Shown here: piece after piece, positions 12,237 through 22,705 of the stretch
Numbering within the stretch: position 1 is the stretch's first letter
How the letters are laid out: each line of letters starts with the position of its first letter
NCBI GenBank assembly: GCA_001792895.1
Contig: MARA01000005.1
Span: 620,001 to 684,000 of the forward strand
Direction: 5' to 3'
From: Lentinus brumalis
Lineage: Eukaryota; Basidiomycota; Agaricomycetes; Polyporales; Polyporaceae
Length of the DNA: 64,000 nucleotides
The notes under the pieces: model-generated
Databases searched by the model: none
What the model was told of the DNA's origin: nothing
Seen by the model: the letters and a program-made list of their open reading frames with translations, nothing else
Position numbers and translations under genes: made by a program

Positions 12237-12539
12237 TTGTTGTATTAGTCTAGGACTCGGTACGTACATTGTGCATGTCGTCGCACTGCGAACGCGTGCA
12301 ACGCGCAGCGCCCCGCAACCACTCCTGTCTCCGCCCACAAGACTCGCGCCCTCCCTGTGCCCAATCGAGTGCACGCGCGAGCGAGCGACACAATCGCCTG
12401 CCAGATTCCCAAGCGGAGGACAGTTGGGAATCGACCGCTGCGATTGGGGTAGTCTTGCGAGCGATTGGGAGCGCGGCCGAGAGGGCGTCAGATCGCCAAT
12501 CGCCCAATCGGGCACGAGCGAACCGGGTTTTTGCTGATG

Positions 12540-13351
12540 GACTTGAATGCTGTGGACTGAATGGGTTCGATTGGATCGTCGCGCTACTAGAGGAGAGGCT
12601 CGTAGCCTCGCTGGCCCTCCTCTTCGACTACCCAACCTGCAAACGTGCAGATGCCTGCGGATGCGGATGCCCGCGGAATGCGGATGGCCTACGCGACGAC
12701 GTCGAGGAGCGACGCACAGCGGCTCTGTGGCACCCGCAAGTGACAGCATACGTTCCCCCGTCCCGTTTACCCCGTCCCATCCTCTAGATGTCCCCCCCCC
12801 CTACATGTACCGAGTAGTACCACGATTGGCACATACAACGACGTCTGTCGAGCTGCGGAGGCTGGATTGCACGACTCCGAGGTGGATGACAGTCTTAGAC
12901 GCCCGCCCACAACGTCCGCATCCCCCCCTCGTATCCCCCACTGGCGGCCATCTATACAGCCCTGAGTCGTTATGAAGATACTGCTCGAATACATTACTTT
13001 GAGTCGCTTCTTCACATCTGAAGACGTCGGCCATCCCCCATGCACAGCTGGCGCTGCGAACCTTCCATCAACGCCCATCTGATAGAAGCTCGCCCGAATA
13101 GGCAACACTACAGATACGCGGCGACGTCGTGGCATCCTCGCCTCGTGCCTACCATCCTTTCGTTCAAACCGCCACCGCCGCACCTCTAGCCTGCTGGTCT
13201 CCCTCCTCTCGCGTCCGCCGTCGGTCAACAACTCTCTCTGCACGGTCCATATTTCATACGGGCTTTCTCGAACCGCCGCGCGCGCAAAGACGTAGGTGGC
13301 GCGGAGGATGCCGCTACTTTGCAGTTCCTCCAGCCACCGAAAAACTACGGG
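12540..13351. other. Gap between transposons, no gene seen
   Basis: About 800 GC-rich bases lie between the Plavaka right end and the second LINE. A short GCGGATG-type direct repeat occurs around 12657-12687 and a run of nine C at 12792-12800. No coding signal or RNA gene is recognised. Confidence 0.45.
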
Positions 13352-13359
13352 TATTTAAA
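13352..13359 (+). promoter_or_regulatory. TATA-like box upstream of LINE ORF1
   Basis: TATTTAAA lies 67 bases before the ATG at 13426, which is in a good start context (CCACCATGG). It is the best core-promoter candidate of the element. Confidence 0.45.
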
Positions 13360-13425
13360 CCCCCCCCACGCCCTTTTCACTCCCCGGGCACGCCTCTTTC
13401 TCTCTCGGTCACCACGTCTTCCACC

Positions 13426-14840
13426 ATGGACCCGTTCACCGACGACCCCGAGCCCTCTTCGACCCAGGAGGTCGACGACATTATCGTCGAACAGGTGCAC
13501 GAGCCTCCAGTGCGTATCCCCTCTCACTGGCCCCCGCCGACGACTTCTCGCTCGTTGGTTGGCCAGTCCCGCCAGTCGTTCATTCGACTGACCTCTCTCT
13601 TCCTTCAGACCGCTGTAGCGGCCGCGCCCGCTGCTGCTGCCCCGAGGCTTCGTCCACCCCCAAGCGCAAGACGCGCGCAGTGTCGTCCCCTTCGTCGGCC
13701 GAGAAGGGCAAGGGCAAGGCTAGCTCTGCCCCCGTTACCGTTGCTGCCTCTCCCGCTGTCGCTCCTGCGGCGGCTCGTGCCCCCGTCCAGCGCCTCGAGT
13801 CCTTCAACCTGCCTCGCGCCACGGCCAAGGAGTTCGTTCCTGCCGCCATGCGCGACTTCAGGCGTCTCGAGGACAACATGGACCGCGACCGCGAGTCCTT
13901 CGCCGCCCAGATCGAACAGCTCCAGGAGACCACTTCGGAGCGCTTCGACCTCGTCCAGTCTGCGCTCATTGCTCTCGCGGAGACCGCCACCGAGATCCGT
14001 GACGGCCAGACACGCCCTACCGCGACCCCGAGTCCCGACGACTGGCTCGACATGCAGGAGCGCATCGCCATCGTTGCTCGCACGCAGGAAGAGAACGACG
14101 AGCTCGCCGCACGGGAGATGTCGGGCATCCACCAGCGCGAGGACTCGGTCCAGGACAATCTTCGAGGGCTCGCGGATCGTGAGCGTTCTCTCGAAGAAGA
14201 AGTCCGATCCCTCCGCCGTCAGATTCTCGAGCTACACGCCTCTCTCACGGCCGCTCAGCGCGTCCCCGATACCGCTACGGCTCAGCTCGCGCCTCCACCT
14301 GCTCCCCGGGCGACAGGCCTTGCTCCTCCCCCCGCTCCCATGCACGATCTGCCCGCGACGCCGTCCGCTCCCACTCACGCGCCCCCACCGTTCCGCGGCC
14401 GGGACTCTCGCGACTCGCACCCGCCCAAGCGCCCTCGTCCCATGAACCCGCCTCCCGTGCCTCAGCAGCTCATTGCCCCGCCGATGGCCGGGCCCGCGAT
14501 CCCCATGGGTCAGGCCCTGCCCCTGCAGCCCGCTCCGCCCCCCATGCCTCTCCCGGGTATGCTGACCGATCATCCCGCCATCGTGCGCTTCGGTCGGGTG
14601 CGGTGGGCCTTCCAGCCCGCCGTCCTCCGCCAGCAAGTCTACACTTGCGGTCGGGCTGCCTGGGACGCCTATCCGGGCCTCTTCCCGTCCATCACGGACA
14701 TCACGTTGCAGACGGATGACCGCGAGTTCGCCGAGCTCACGTTCTCTTCGGGCTCTCTGGCGCGCTCGTTCGTCGACGCATGGCAGCGCGGCCGTGGTTC
14801 AGCTGGTGAATGGCGACGCCTCCAGGTTCATCTTGTGTAG
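13426..14840 (+). pseudogene. LINE ORF1 protein (gag-like), with intron and one frameshift
   Basis: Exon 1 (13426-13509) encodes an acidic start, MDPFTDDPEPSS. A likely intron at 13510-13608 has a GTGCGT donor, a CTGAC branch point and a pyrimidine tract ending in CAG. The continuation needs one base restored near 13642 before the long frame KRKTRAVSSPSSAEKGKGK, which runs to the stop at 14838-14840. The protein has an alanine/proline-rich start and a predicted coiled coil at about 13840-14260 (RRLEDNMDRDRESFAAQIEQ, then ERSLEEEVRSLRRQ). A proline-rich stretch follows, then a folded-looking C terminus (IVRFGRVRWAFQPAVLRQQ). ORF1 proteins of LINEs bind the element RNA; that role is inferred from position. 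Confidence 0.6.
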
Positions 14841-14860
14841 GAGCCTAGCTACCTTCCGTC

Positions 14861-17800
14861 ATGTCTCAGCTAGTTAAAAGGTCTCGTGTAGGGACGTCTC
14901 AAAAGCCTGTACTGGTACGATCTCCATAGTTTCTTGGAATGTACATGGCAATGCCGCTGTTCTAGCGCCAACTTCGTGGTTTCAAGCCTTCGCGTCCCGA
15001 TGGGACGTCGTGCTGCTTCAAGAAACCCATCTACGTCCTGGAGAGGAAGACCAGCTTATTCTGCCGCACGGCTACACATGTATTGCGATAAACCGCCCCG
15101 TTTCGCGGGCCCTACAGCAGCAAGGTGGAGGTCTCCTCGCTATCTTCCCTATCACTCTCCAACTTCGAGATATTACCCCACGAGGCGAGTCCGAAGTAAT
15201 GCTACTCCGAGTGGCGGATCTCACGATCATCAACGTCTATCTTCCGCCGTCTCGCTCTCCGTGGCAACCTCTTCACGGCGTCTCCGCGGAACAGCATCTT
15301 CTTGAGGTCCTTCTTCCCGAAGCTCTGGCAGGCAGCACGCTCGTCTGCATGGGAGATTTCAACGCGCGCATTGCAGACCGCTCCCACACCGTCCCTCGGT
15401 CATCCCCGGACAAAGGCCGTGTCAATACGCGCGGGTCCGAGCTTCTACGTATATGCTCGGAGCTTGGCCTCGACATTGCTAACGGAACCCGGCTCCAACT
15501 CCCGACTACGCTCCCGCGTTGCACATCCTTCCAAGCACTGGGAGACACTGTGATAGACTTATGTCTTCTCACGACCTCTCTGTTCTCCCGCACCTCTGCA
15601 CCGGAGTTCGCAGTGCTCGAACATGACCGCCAGCGTTCCGATCACGCACCCATCTCCCTGCGTATATCTGTTTCTCATCAGCCCACTCAGCTCCCTACCC
15701 AACCCACAGGGCTCCGCAAAGCTCGGAGACGGGTTCTGAAGCGCAAGGCTCCACTATCAGCCGTTGACAACAAGCTCGACGAAATAGTGCTCGACTACAT
15801 GGCACCCCGGGATGCTATCCCACGTATTTTTGGGTCTGTCTGGGCAGACGGAAACCCCATTCAGGTGACCACTCACGGGCTCTAGCTGTCACCACAACAC
15901 AACTAATGGATTCTTGATTCTCCCAGGCGCACCTAGCAGTCGCCCTGCTGTCTCCGGATGCGGCCCAAGCGTCATGCGCTGTACTGTTTGCGCCCGGAGA
16001 CCCCCGCAATTCCACGGTTGTCACCACACAGCCGCCTGCCCGTTCACAGGCTCTCCTCCTGGGTACTATCACCACCCTTCAGCTCGTCCACCCTGGGGCT
16101 CGCCTCCACATTCACTGTGTGGACGAATATATCGCTCAGTCAGTCTGCCACTGGGCATCACACCACGAGCGTCGGCGATGGGAGAACCCGAATGGAGCAG
16201 CGCTGCGACAGATACGCGACCTCATACGGGCTCGCGGGGCTCCAGTATCCTTCCACTGTCCTCCGTCCACACGAGGCCCTCCTACCTCGCTGAATGCCTG
16301 CTACAACCTTGCGCAGACCATGGCGGATGACGCGTTACGACGTCCAGACCACCTGCTCTCCAACATCGTTCTTGCGCGCACTTCTGCCATCATCCACTCA
16401 TGGCCCCCGGCCCCCCTTCGGTCGGAGTGCTTAGAGTTCGCACACCTGCTCAAGGTGTTCTCAGCAGTGCCACGCCAGTCTCATGTGGCAGAGGAACTCC
16501 TCAGCGGAACAGGCACCCTCCCGGACTCCCTGCCTCTCGACGCGCTGTCCTGGGTGGGCTCGGGCTATCAGCCGCCGTCTATTCTGCAGCTGAAGCGGGA
16601 CAACCTGCTCCGCATGCTCAATGCTTCTGACCCGGCGACTTACTGGCGCGCCTACACCTCCTTCACTTGCGCTAAGCCCCGCCCGCCCTTGGTCTCCGCG
16701 GCCGACTTGCTGCCCGTGTTCGTGGAACGCATGAACAGGCCCCCCTCCCTCGACGCCATGTTTGACTCTCTACGCCTTGCAGTCCTGCGCATTCGCGGCC
16801 GACTCCTACCTCGCAGCTCCCCAGACAGCACCCCTGGTGGGTACTTCTCCCGTCCCTTCTCCGACGAGGAAATCGCAGTCGCGCTGGACCATATTCGTCG
16901 AAACTGCGTGGGCAGCGCGTGCGGAGCAGACGACATCTCCTACGAAGCAATCCTTCAGGTGCCGGTAGCAAAATTGAAGGAGCTGTTTCAACTCTGTGTC
17001 GAGTCGGGCAGCGTTCCGCAGGACTGGCTCACTGCGATTGTGGCCGCAGTGAAGAAGCCGAGGAAAGACGGCTCAGTTCCCAAGAACTACCGGGCCATCG
17101 GTCTCGAGAGTTGCGTCCTCAAAACGCTCACTCTACTCATCGATCGCCGGCTTCGTGCTTGGGCGGAGTCCACCCAGCAGATTCCAGATGAACAGAGCGG
17201 CTTCCGCCAGGGCCATCACACCATCAACAACCCCTTCGTCCTGCGCGTCGCCATCGAGAAAGCTCGCAGCCTTGGCCGCCCTCTCTATGTCATGTTCCTC
17301 GACATCGAGAACGCCTTCCCGTCGGTTGACCAGGCTGCCCTCTGGGTGAAGCTTGCGGACGCCGGCGCGACGGGGCCCCTTCTGGACCTCATGCGCCAGC
17401 TCTATGCCCAGCTCCGCTACATCCTGCGCTTTAACGGCGAGACCACGCGGTCATTTCAGGCCTTGGCCGGCATCCTCGCAGGGGATCCCGTCTCCCCGGT
17501 GTTCTGGCTCTTGTTCCTGGCAGACCTGAAGCTGACGCCACATGAGGATGATATATCGCTCGACGGCAGGGTCATCAACCTTCTACTTATCGCCGACGAC
17601 GTCGCCTCCATGTCCATGTCCGTTTCGGGGATCAACTGTAAGGGAGTGGAGATCGCAGGCTTCTGCGACTGCAACCTGCTATTCATGTGCGTCCCGAAGT
17701 CCCTCTACATGGTCTTCAACCTCCTACCCCGCACCCCGCCGGACGTTCGCATCAACGGCGGTCGCATCGACCTTACCGATACGGCGGCCTATGCTGGTAT

Positions 17801-18639
17801 GACCTTTACCTCCTCACACCGCGACATATTTGTGCGACACTACGAGGCCAAAGCTCTCGCCGCGCGGAACGTCGCGAACACGTCCCTCTCTCTGGAGTCT
17901 CGTGTTGGCACCATTCCCCCCCTCTCCATCCTATCCATGTACAAGGCCCTCATCGAGCCTCACCTGGTCTACGGCTGCGAAGCGGCGCTCGATGTCCGCC
18001 CGCTGTCCCTGAAACCCCTGCTCGACGTCCAGTCCATGTACCTGCGTCGCTCCCTGGGCCTCGGACCTCGCTCTCAACTCGCGCCTTTGTACACGGAGAC
18101 CGGAATCTGGCCAATACGATACCGACGGGTGTCCCTCACCCTCCGGTGGCTCCTCTATGTGGTGCGCGATCGTCCGCCGCTCCCACTGGCAGCTGTTCGG
18201 GAGGCCTGGCAGCTCGCGCAAGACCACCACTCGTCTTGGTGGGGCGACCTATGCCTCTCTCTCCTCGAACTACCCGTCGCAGTCCTGGTGCAGATCGAGG
18301 AGATGCCGACCGTCGATAGCGTCCGCTCTGCGCTCGCTCAGGTCGAGCTTTCCCTGACACGGCACCTGTTCGACTCCGTCATGTTATCCGAACGGTTGCC
18401 CGTCCTACAAGCGAGATTCCGCCGACTACCGTCTCCAGTCACCCTGTCGCACGTCTGCCGACAGCGCCCATACCTCTCGGTGTCTCATCCAAAGCACCGT
18501 GAGGCTCTGGTGCGTCTGATTTCGTCGGACCATCCCCTCGGTGTAGAAACCGGTCGCCGTCAAGGCTGGGAGATTCCTCGCCATCGCCGCGTCTGCCGCT
18601 TTTGCCGGCGGCGCGGAGCAGTCGAGGACGAAGTACATG
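14861..18639 (+). pseudogene. LINE ORF2: endonuclease, RNase H-like region and reverse transcriptase
   Basis: The likely ATG at 14861 is 20 bases past the ORF1 stop. One base missing near 14920 separates it from the endonuclease frame, which is open from 14878. Endonuclease motifs are SWNVHGN, LLQETH, CMGDFNARI and RSDHAPI. A 62-base intron (15865-15926) with an ACTAAT branch point restores frame into an RNase H-like segment (about 15845-16350). Reverse transcriptase follows: NYRAIGLESCVLKTLTLLI, SGFRQGHHT, MFLDIENAFPSVD, AGILAGDPVSPV and the catalytic IADD. The knuckle CRFCRRRGAVEDEVH is cut at 18639 by a DNA element and continues at 20200. The protein would nick the target and copy its own RNA into it. 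Confidence 0.75.
15865..15926 (+). other. Spliceosomal-type intron inside LINE ORF2
   Basis: The 62 bases start with GTGACC, contain ACAACTAATGG (a CTAAT branch consensus) and end in TCTCCCAG. They hold in-frame stops, and their removal joins the endonuclease frame exactly to the frame of the RNase H-like and RT parts. Splicing itself is not shown. Confidence 0.65.
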
Positions 18640-20191
18640 CACCTAGGGCAGGGGAGGACTGGGCCTCTCAGGTCGATACTTTGTACATGGGAAATAGGTC
18701 TGAGAGGACCCCTCCTCCACGGACGTCTGCTTGTGTCTAAGAATAGATTCTTCGGCTCCGGGTGCCGAAGCCTCGTGGCTTGCCTTTTTAGACCACTCAT
18801 CCTACGATGGCGCGGGCGTCTGAAGCCGTGTCCTTTGCTCCACTTGTATTTTACACTCTGTAGCTCGTATTGAAGTCGTTCCGTCAATTACAACTTACTT
18901 TCAATGCTTTTGGACACGCTCGTACGTGTGCAGGAATGTCTGCACGGACGTCCATACTGACCATACCTCCGGATGACTGTAGGGACATCAGACCCGACCT
19001 CCGGAGGGACCTCGGGCATCCAAATCCGTCCGGACCCTCTCGCTTTGACGCTCAAAATTCGCCTGTACACTGGTATATTTTTTGGGCTACGTTCTGGTCT
19101 GAATGACCCATAATTTTGACCATGAGATCATAGAAATGCCAGGATGATACTAGCAACAAAGGGTGGCGTACTACACACCAGAAAGTAGGAATGATAACCA
19201 CCTATACTCAGCCCAAGCGCTCTACTGAAAGGCCAGAACATATATCTACCTTGTTCTCATTGGTATGACCTCTATTGTTGCTTCAGTGAAGTCCCAAGCA
19301 GTCTAGGTCTCATGCTGACTTGGTTTCTGAATGCAGGAGGACAATGAAGGTGCACATATACAAGGTATGGGCTGAGTATGCACTTCATTATACTGCACTA
19401 TATGAACTACTAATGCATCCCTGGCAGAACAGATACACAATGTCAAAAGACCCTAGGGAAGATCACCAAAAACAACCTGTACTTCTACAACAGCTCTCCA
19501 TAGCCCTGCCAAAACATTTTAGGGCACACAGCTACAGCTTCCGAGGGTACGAAGGGTATGTCAGAGATTCAAAACATTCAGTGGGATCGATATTCGAGCT
19601 CTGATTGGCTGCTGACAGTAGATGCTCCGCACCCGGACGAGGCGGCTCGAAGGCCGATAAGCATCCGAATTGGGACATGCTTCCCCGACCTGCCACGTTC
19701 AGGCACAGACAAGCGGACGTCAGGCCAGACGTCTGCGTCGGACGTGCGTGCGGACGTCCGTACAGAGGTCCGCACGGACCTCATGCGGTGCCCAAATTAC
19801 TCAAGTGACGAATCATCAAATCACCCACCCACCACTCCTTTTTGGCAGCAACTTCACGCTATCAGAGACCAGGTGAAGTACAGCAGCTATTGACATTGCT
19901 TTTATGGTATACTACTGGCCTACAGAGCGTGCTATCTACGCCGGACGACGCGGCGGCACCATGGAAGGGCGGGGAGGAAGCAGGCGTGGACAGCGGGACG
20001 GCAGCGCGCAACTGCATGCGACGATGGCGCCCATCCCGAAGGCAGCGCCGGAGAGGCCAAAAGAGGCGATAGCGCCCACGCCGTATTTGGCATTTGGTGC
20101 GGGAAGTCTGTGCGGGGACGGGTCCTCTCAGGAGGATTTCCCATGTACAAGGAATCCACCTGAGAGGTGGTCCGATCCCCTGCCTGGGGTG
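18640..20191. mobile_element. hAT-like non-autonomous DNA element nested in LINE ORF2
   Basis: AGTACATG occurs at 18632-18639 and again at 20192-20199, an 8 bp target-site duplication. The element starts CACCTAGGGCAGGGG and its other end reads CACCCCAGGCAGGGG on the opposite strand. Inverted similarity continues for about 75-90 bases, including TTGTACATGGGAAAT and CTGAGAGGACCC on both sides. Inner flanks share GGACGTCC and CCGGAGG-type palindromic words, and the centre (about 19080-19620) is richer in A+T and codes for nothing recognisable. Removing the element with one duplication copy restores DEVHALLECEDL in frame. The 8 bp duplication fits hAT elements; P-like and Merlin elements are alternatives. 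Confidence 0.82.
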
Positions 20192-20199
20192 AGTACATG

Positions 20200-20465
20200 C
20201 CCTGCTCGAGTGCGAGGACCTGCGCCTCGCAAACCTTCGCGAGCGCGAACTCTTGACAGCGCTGGAAAGTCAAGTCGAACCCCTCCCCGGCGCCCGACGC
20301 ATGTACGCGCGGATGCAGTCCTGGGACTTCCTCGACTTCTTGCTGCGTGCCCCACGCCTCCATGCCGCGCTCAGTCGCTTCGTGTTCCTGGTCTTCGAGC
20401 TCGTCGATACTGTACCTCCTCTGTTCCTAGCCAGCGATGCCGAGTGGCAGGCTCTAGATGTGTAA
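20200..20465 (+). pseudogene. LINE ORF2 C terminus after the nested insertion
   Basis: Directly after the second target duplication the frame reads LLECEDLRLANLRERELL and runs to the stop at 20463-20465. It completes the CCHC-like zinc knuckle begun before 18639. About 70 residues with a helical look follow the knuckle and end in QALDV. It is detached from the rest of ORF2 only by the nested element. Confidence 0.75.
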
Positions 20466-20954
20466 ATTACCCACCTCTGCGTATACTACATACTGTTTCA
20501 TACGGTTACCCACATGCCCGCTGACGCGACGGTGGTGTTCGCTGTTCCGCCAATCTTGCGACAGTCCTTGGCCCCTTGTGGGGGTCGACCTGTGGTGGGT
20601 GTCTCGGAACCGCTTGCAGGCTTCCCGACTGCGCTCCGCCTCGGCGATCGCAGTTTGCTTGCAGCAAAGCGCACTGACGTAGCGTCGGTTGTCTAAGTGG
20701 GACTCGTGGGGTCTGTGAGAGTGGCGCGTCCCGCGGTTAACGCCCGAGATCGCGTCTTTCTTGCCCCCGCAAACGGCTTCCTCCTCCTCCTCCTCCTCCT
20801 CGCCTCGTGGCCTCGCCGTGCCACAATCGTCGACCTACCTTTCTCCGCATACCACGTGTGGCCTTTTGCAACATTTTCTCCTTTTGCGACCCACGCCGCG
20901 CTCCAAATCATGTTCGTTCAGGTACCCGTTTCGAAGGACTACGCGTACTAGGTA
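20466..20954. other. Gap with a (TCC)n microsatellite
   Basis: This stretch between the LINE and the secreted-protein relic holds a TCC trinucleotide run at about 20779-20800. No gene is recognised and no LINE poly-A tail was found. Confidence 0.45.
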
Positions 20955-21350
20955 TGCAGCGGCGGCGCTGAGGTGATTACTCAGGCGCAGTGAATTGATT
21001 CCAGCGTTCCGCCTTCTGACGTTCTTGACGTACAGCTTGCGGCTTCGTACTGCGAGGTAGCAGCATCACCGAGAAGGATGAAAGACGAGATACTCGAAGC
21101 CTCATACCTCAACCAAGTTTGCTGTTCTGGCCTCCGCCGTCCTCGCTGTCTATGTCACCCGGGCCCTGCTCGTAAGTCCTCTCCTATCTAACTATACGTA
21201 CTGAGATATAGCGACGAGGCCCGCTTGCAAGGTCGCTCGTAGTATCAGCGCATACGACTTTCTCAGTTCGACACACCCGACGCCGAGATCATCCACATCG
21301 ATCACTTACACCGGGAAGCCCACCACGGGCTCCGTCCCGCGCGCATTTGT
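20955..21350 (+). pseudogene. Relic of a small secreted cysteine-rich protein gene
   Basis: The stretch matches the upstream region and first exons of the intact gene at 28276-28786. Shared landmarks in the same order are GGCGGCG-TGAGGTGATT, TACAGCTTGC-GC-TC-TACTGCGA and GACGCCGAGATCA-CAC-ATCG. The last is GGGAAGCCCA followed by CGGGCTCCGTCCCGCGCGC near 21330-21350. The start codon region, signal peptide and cysteine-rich part are scrambled or absent, so no protein can be made. It shows that this secreted-protein family was once duplicated here. Confidence 0.65.
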
Positions 21351-21684
21351 TCCGCTTCTGCGACTCGCCGCTCAGGCTGCAACTGGACCTGCAACGAACT
21401 CGCCAGCTGAGCGTTCGAGGTGGCCATCCCTCAGGCCTCATGCGTCACGACTTAGCTGAATTACGTACCTGTCGCACTGGCAGAGTAAGTACGTCCCAAT
21501 CGCGCAAGATGTAGACATTTCCGGCATGGACACCCTCTTGTGCAGAAATATCGAGCGTTGTGACATACACATATATGATATTTTTTACGCTGCCAGCCTC
21601 GGCCAGTCCGACGTGCTCAGCTCGCCAATATCACTGAGTCTTCATGCACACTTCATACTGCACGTACCATGTGTCGGAGTCCTT

Positions 21685-22705
21685 ATAGGATGGTCCGGAG
21701 GTGCTTCACAAGTTAACGTTTGAAGTTGAATCCGGAGAGCGCGTAGGTGTCGGTAAGCAAAGCCCCGTCCCCAGCGACTCATAGATCTCGCACTGAGTCA
21801 TGTACTCCATCGACAGTCGGCCGGACTGGGAGCGGGAAGGTCAGTGAGGGGCATCTACGTTGAGGTCGAGGATGCTGACGAACTGGGCAGAGCTCACTCA
21901 CGCTGGCTCTTCTCCGGTGCAACCTAATCGAGGGGAATGTCCGCTATGACGACCTGTCCACCAACGAGCTCAACCTTGACGCACTTCAATCCAACGTCAC
22001 GATTATCCCTCAAGTAGTCAGTGAGTCCCTCGCCGCATGATCTTTCGTATATGCTCACGTCGCTGCAGCCCGAGCTTCTCGGCGAGACCCTCCGCCAGGA
22101 TCTCGACCCCTCCTCTGAGCACGACGACGCCGTGCTGAACGACGCACTCCGCGCCGTCGGTCTCTTCAGCGTGCAGGACGAACATGCCCAGTCCCGGGTC
22201 ACGCTCGACCTCTCCGTCGGGCAGAGACAGATTCTTGCGCTCGTGCGTGCGATCGTGCGTCGCAGTCGGTAGGGGCAGGTTTCGTCACCAGCGCTCAGAA
22301 GGCTGACGTTGCTGCATGTACAGACTACGGAACGGACACCATTCAGACGTCGCTCCGGGGGGAACTGGGGAGGGATGTAACGCTCCTAACAGTCGCCCAC
22401 CGACCCCAGACGGTCATGGATGCGGACAAAATCGTGAGTCCACAACGCGCGGGTCCATAGCCTGAGAGACGTGCTTGCTCACTCCCGGTTGCTCTCGCAG
22501 ATGGTTCTCGACGCTGGACGCATTGTAAGCTCTCTCATTCCACGACTGGCACCTTACGTCTTACCAACATACATGCCAGGCGGAGTTCGGCAGGCCGGAC
22601 AAACTGCTACAGAACACCAAGGGCATGCTCCGTGCTCTCGTCGACGAGAGCGAAGACAGAGAGAAGCTGTACGCTATGGCGACCGCTGCAAACGCATCGC
22701 CATGA
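21685..22705 (+). pseudogene. ABC transporter (ABCC/MRP-type) C-terminal nucleotide-binding domain relic
   Basis: Exons reassemble the last ATP-binding domain of an MRP-type exporter: LHKLTFEVESGERVG, Walker A GRTGSGKSSL, a LDALQSNVTIIPQ Q-loop, PELLGETLRQDLDP, the signature LSVGQRQILALVRAIV, the switch histidine in LLTVAHR, and a C-terminal MVLDAGRIAEFGRPDKLL. Introns keep GT-AG borders (for example after the GK of Walker A). The Walker B and D-loop segment, expected as LLILDEATSAID after RAIVRRS, is missing, and a few residues before the signature are gone. No transmembrane domain or first ATP-binding domain lies upstream. The copy is therefore a truncated relic. Confidence 0.75.

Larger units (their letters stand above)
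3796..12539. mobile_element. Probable Plavaka (CMC-type) DNA transposon with two divergent genes
   Basis: The boundaries are inferred from inverted matches. CATCAGCAAA at 3796-3805 faces its reverse complement at 12530-12539. Further inside, CAATCGCTCGCAAG at 3850-3863 faces its reverse complement at 12454-12467. The order is the same on both sides and the spacing similar (54 and 72 bases). Subterminal DNA on both flanks is rich in CAATCGC/GCGATTG words, as in CACTA-like elements. The two bases outside each end are GA, compatible with a 2 bp duplication but weak. The element holds a DUF6698-like gene (minus) and a Plavaka transposase (plus), start codons 447 bases apart. A 905 bp element is nested in the left end. 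The ends are tentative; the two-gene content is certain. Confidence 0.5.
13352..20465 (+). mobile_element. Second LINE: ORF1, then endonuclease, RNase H-like fold, RT and knuckle
   Basis: A TATA-like TATTTAAA at 13352-13359 precedes ORF1 (from 13426). ORF2 has an apurinic-type endonuclease, an RNase H-like region, reverse transcriptase and a C-terminal zinc knuckle, ending at 20465. No poly-A tail is obvious after the stop, so the 3' end is unset. Both ORFs contain a plausible spliceosomal intron and single-base deletions. A 1552 bp DNA element splits the knuckle. The element differs from the LINE at the left edge in domain order and sequence. Confidence 0.8.

Noticed and set aside
13129..14445. 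438-residue plus frame of proline/serine/arginine over ORF1
   Set aside because: It begins before the promoter and after 13642 is an out-of-frame shadow of the coiled-coil ORF1 frame.
15914..16330. Alternative plus frame starting ILPGAPSSRPAV
   Set aside because: Out of frame with both endonuclease and RT; the intron model accounts for the junction.
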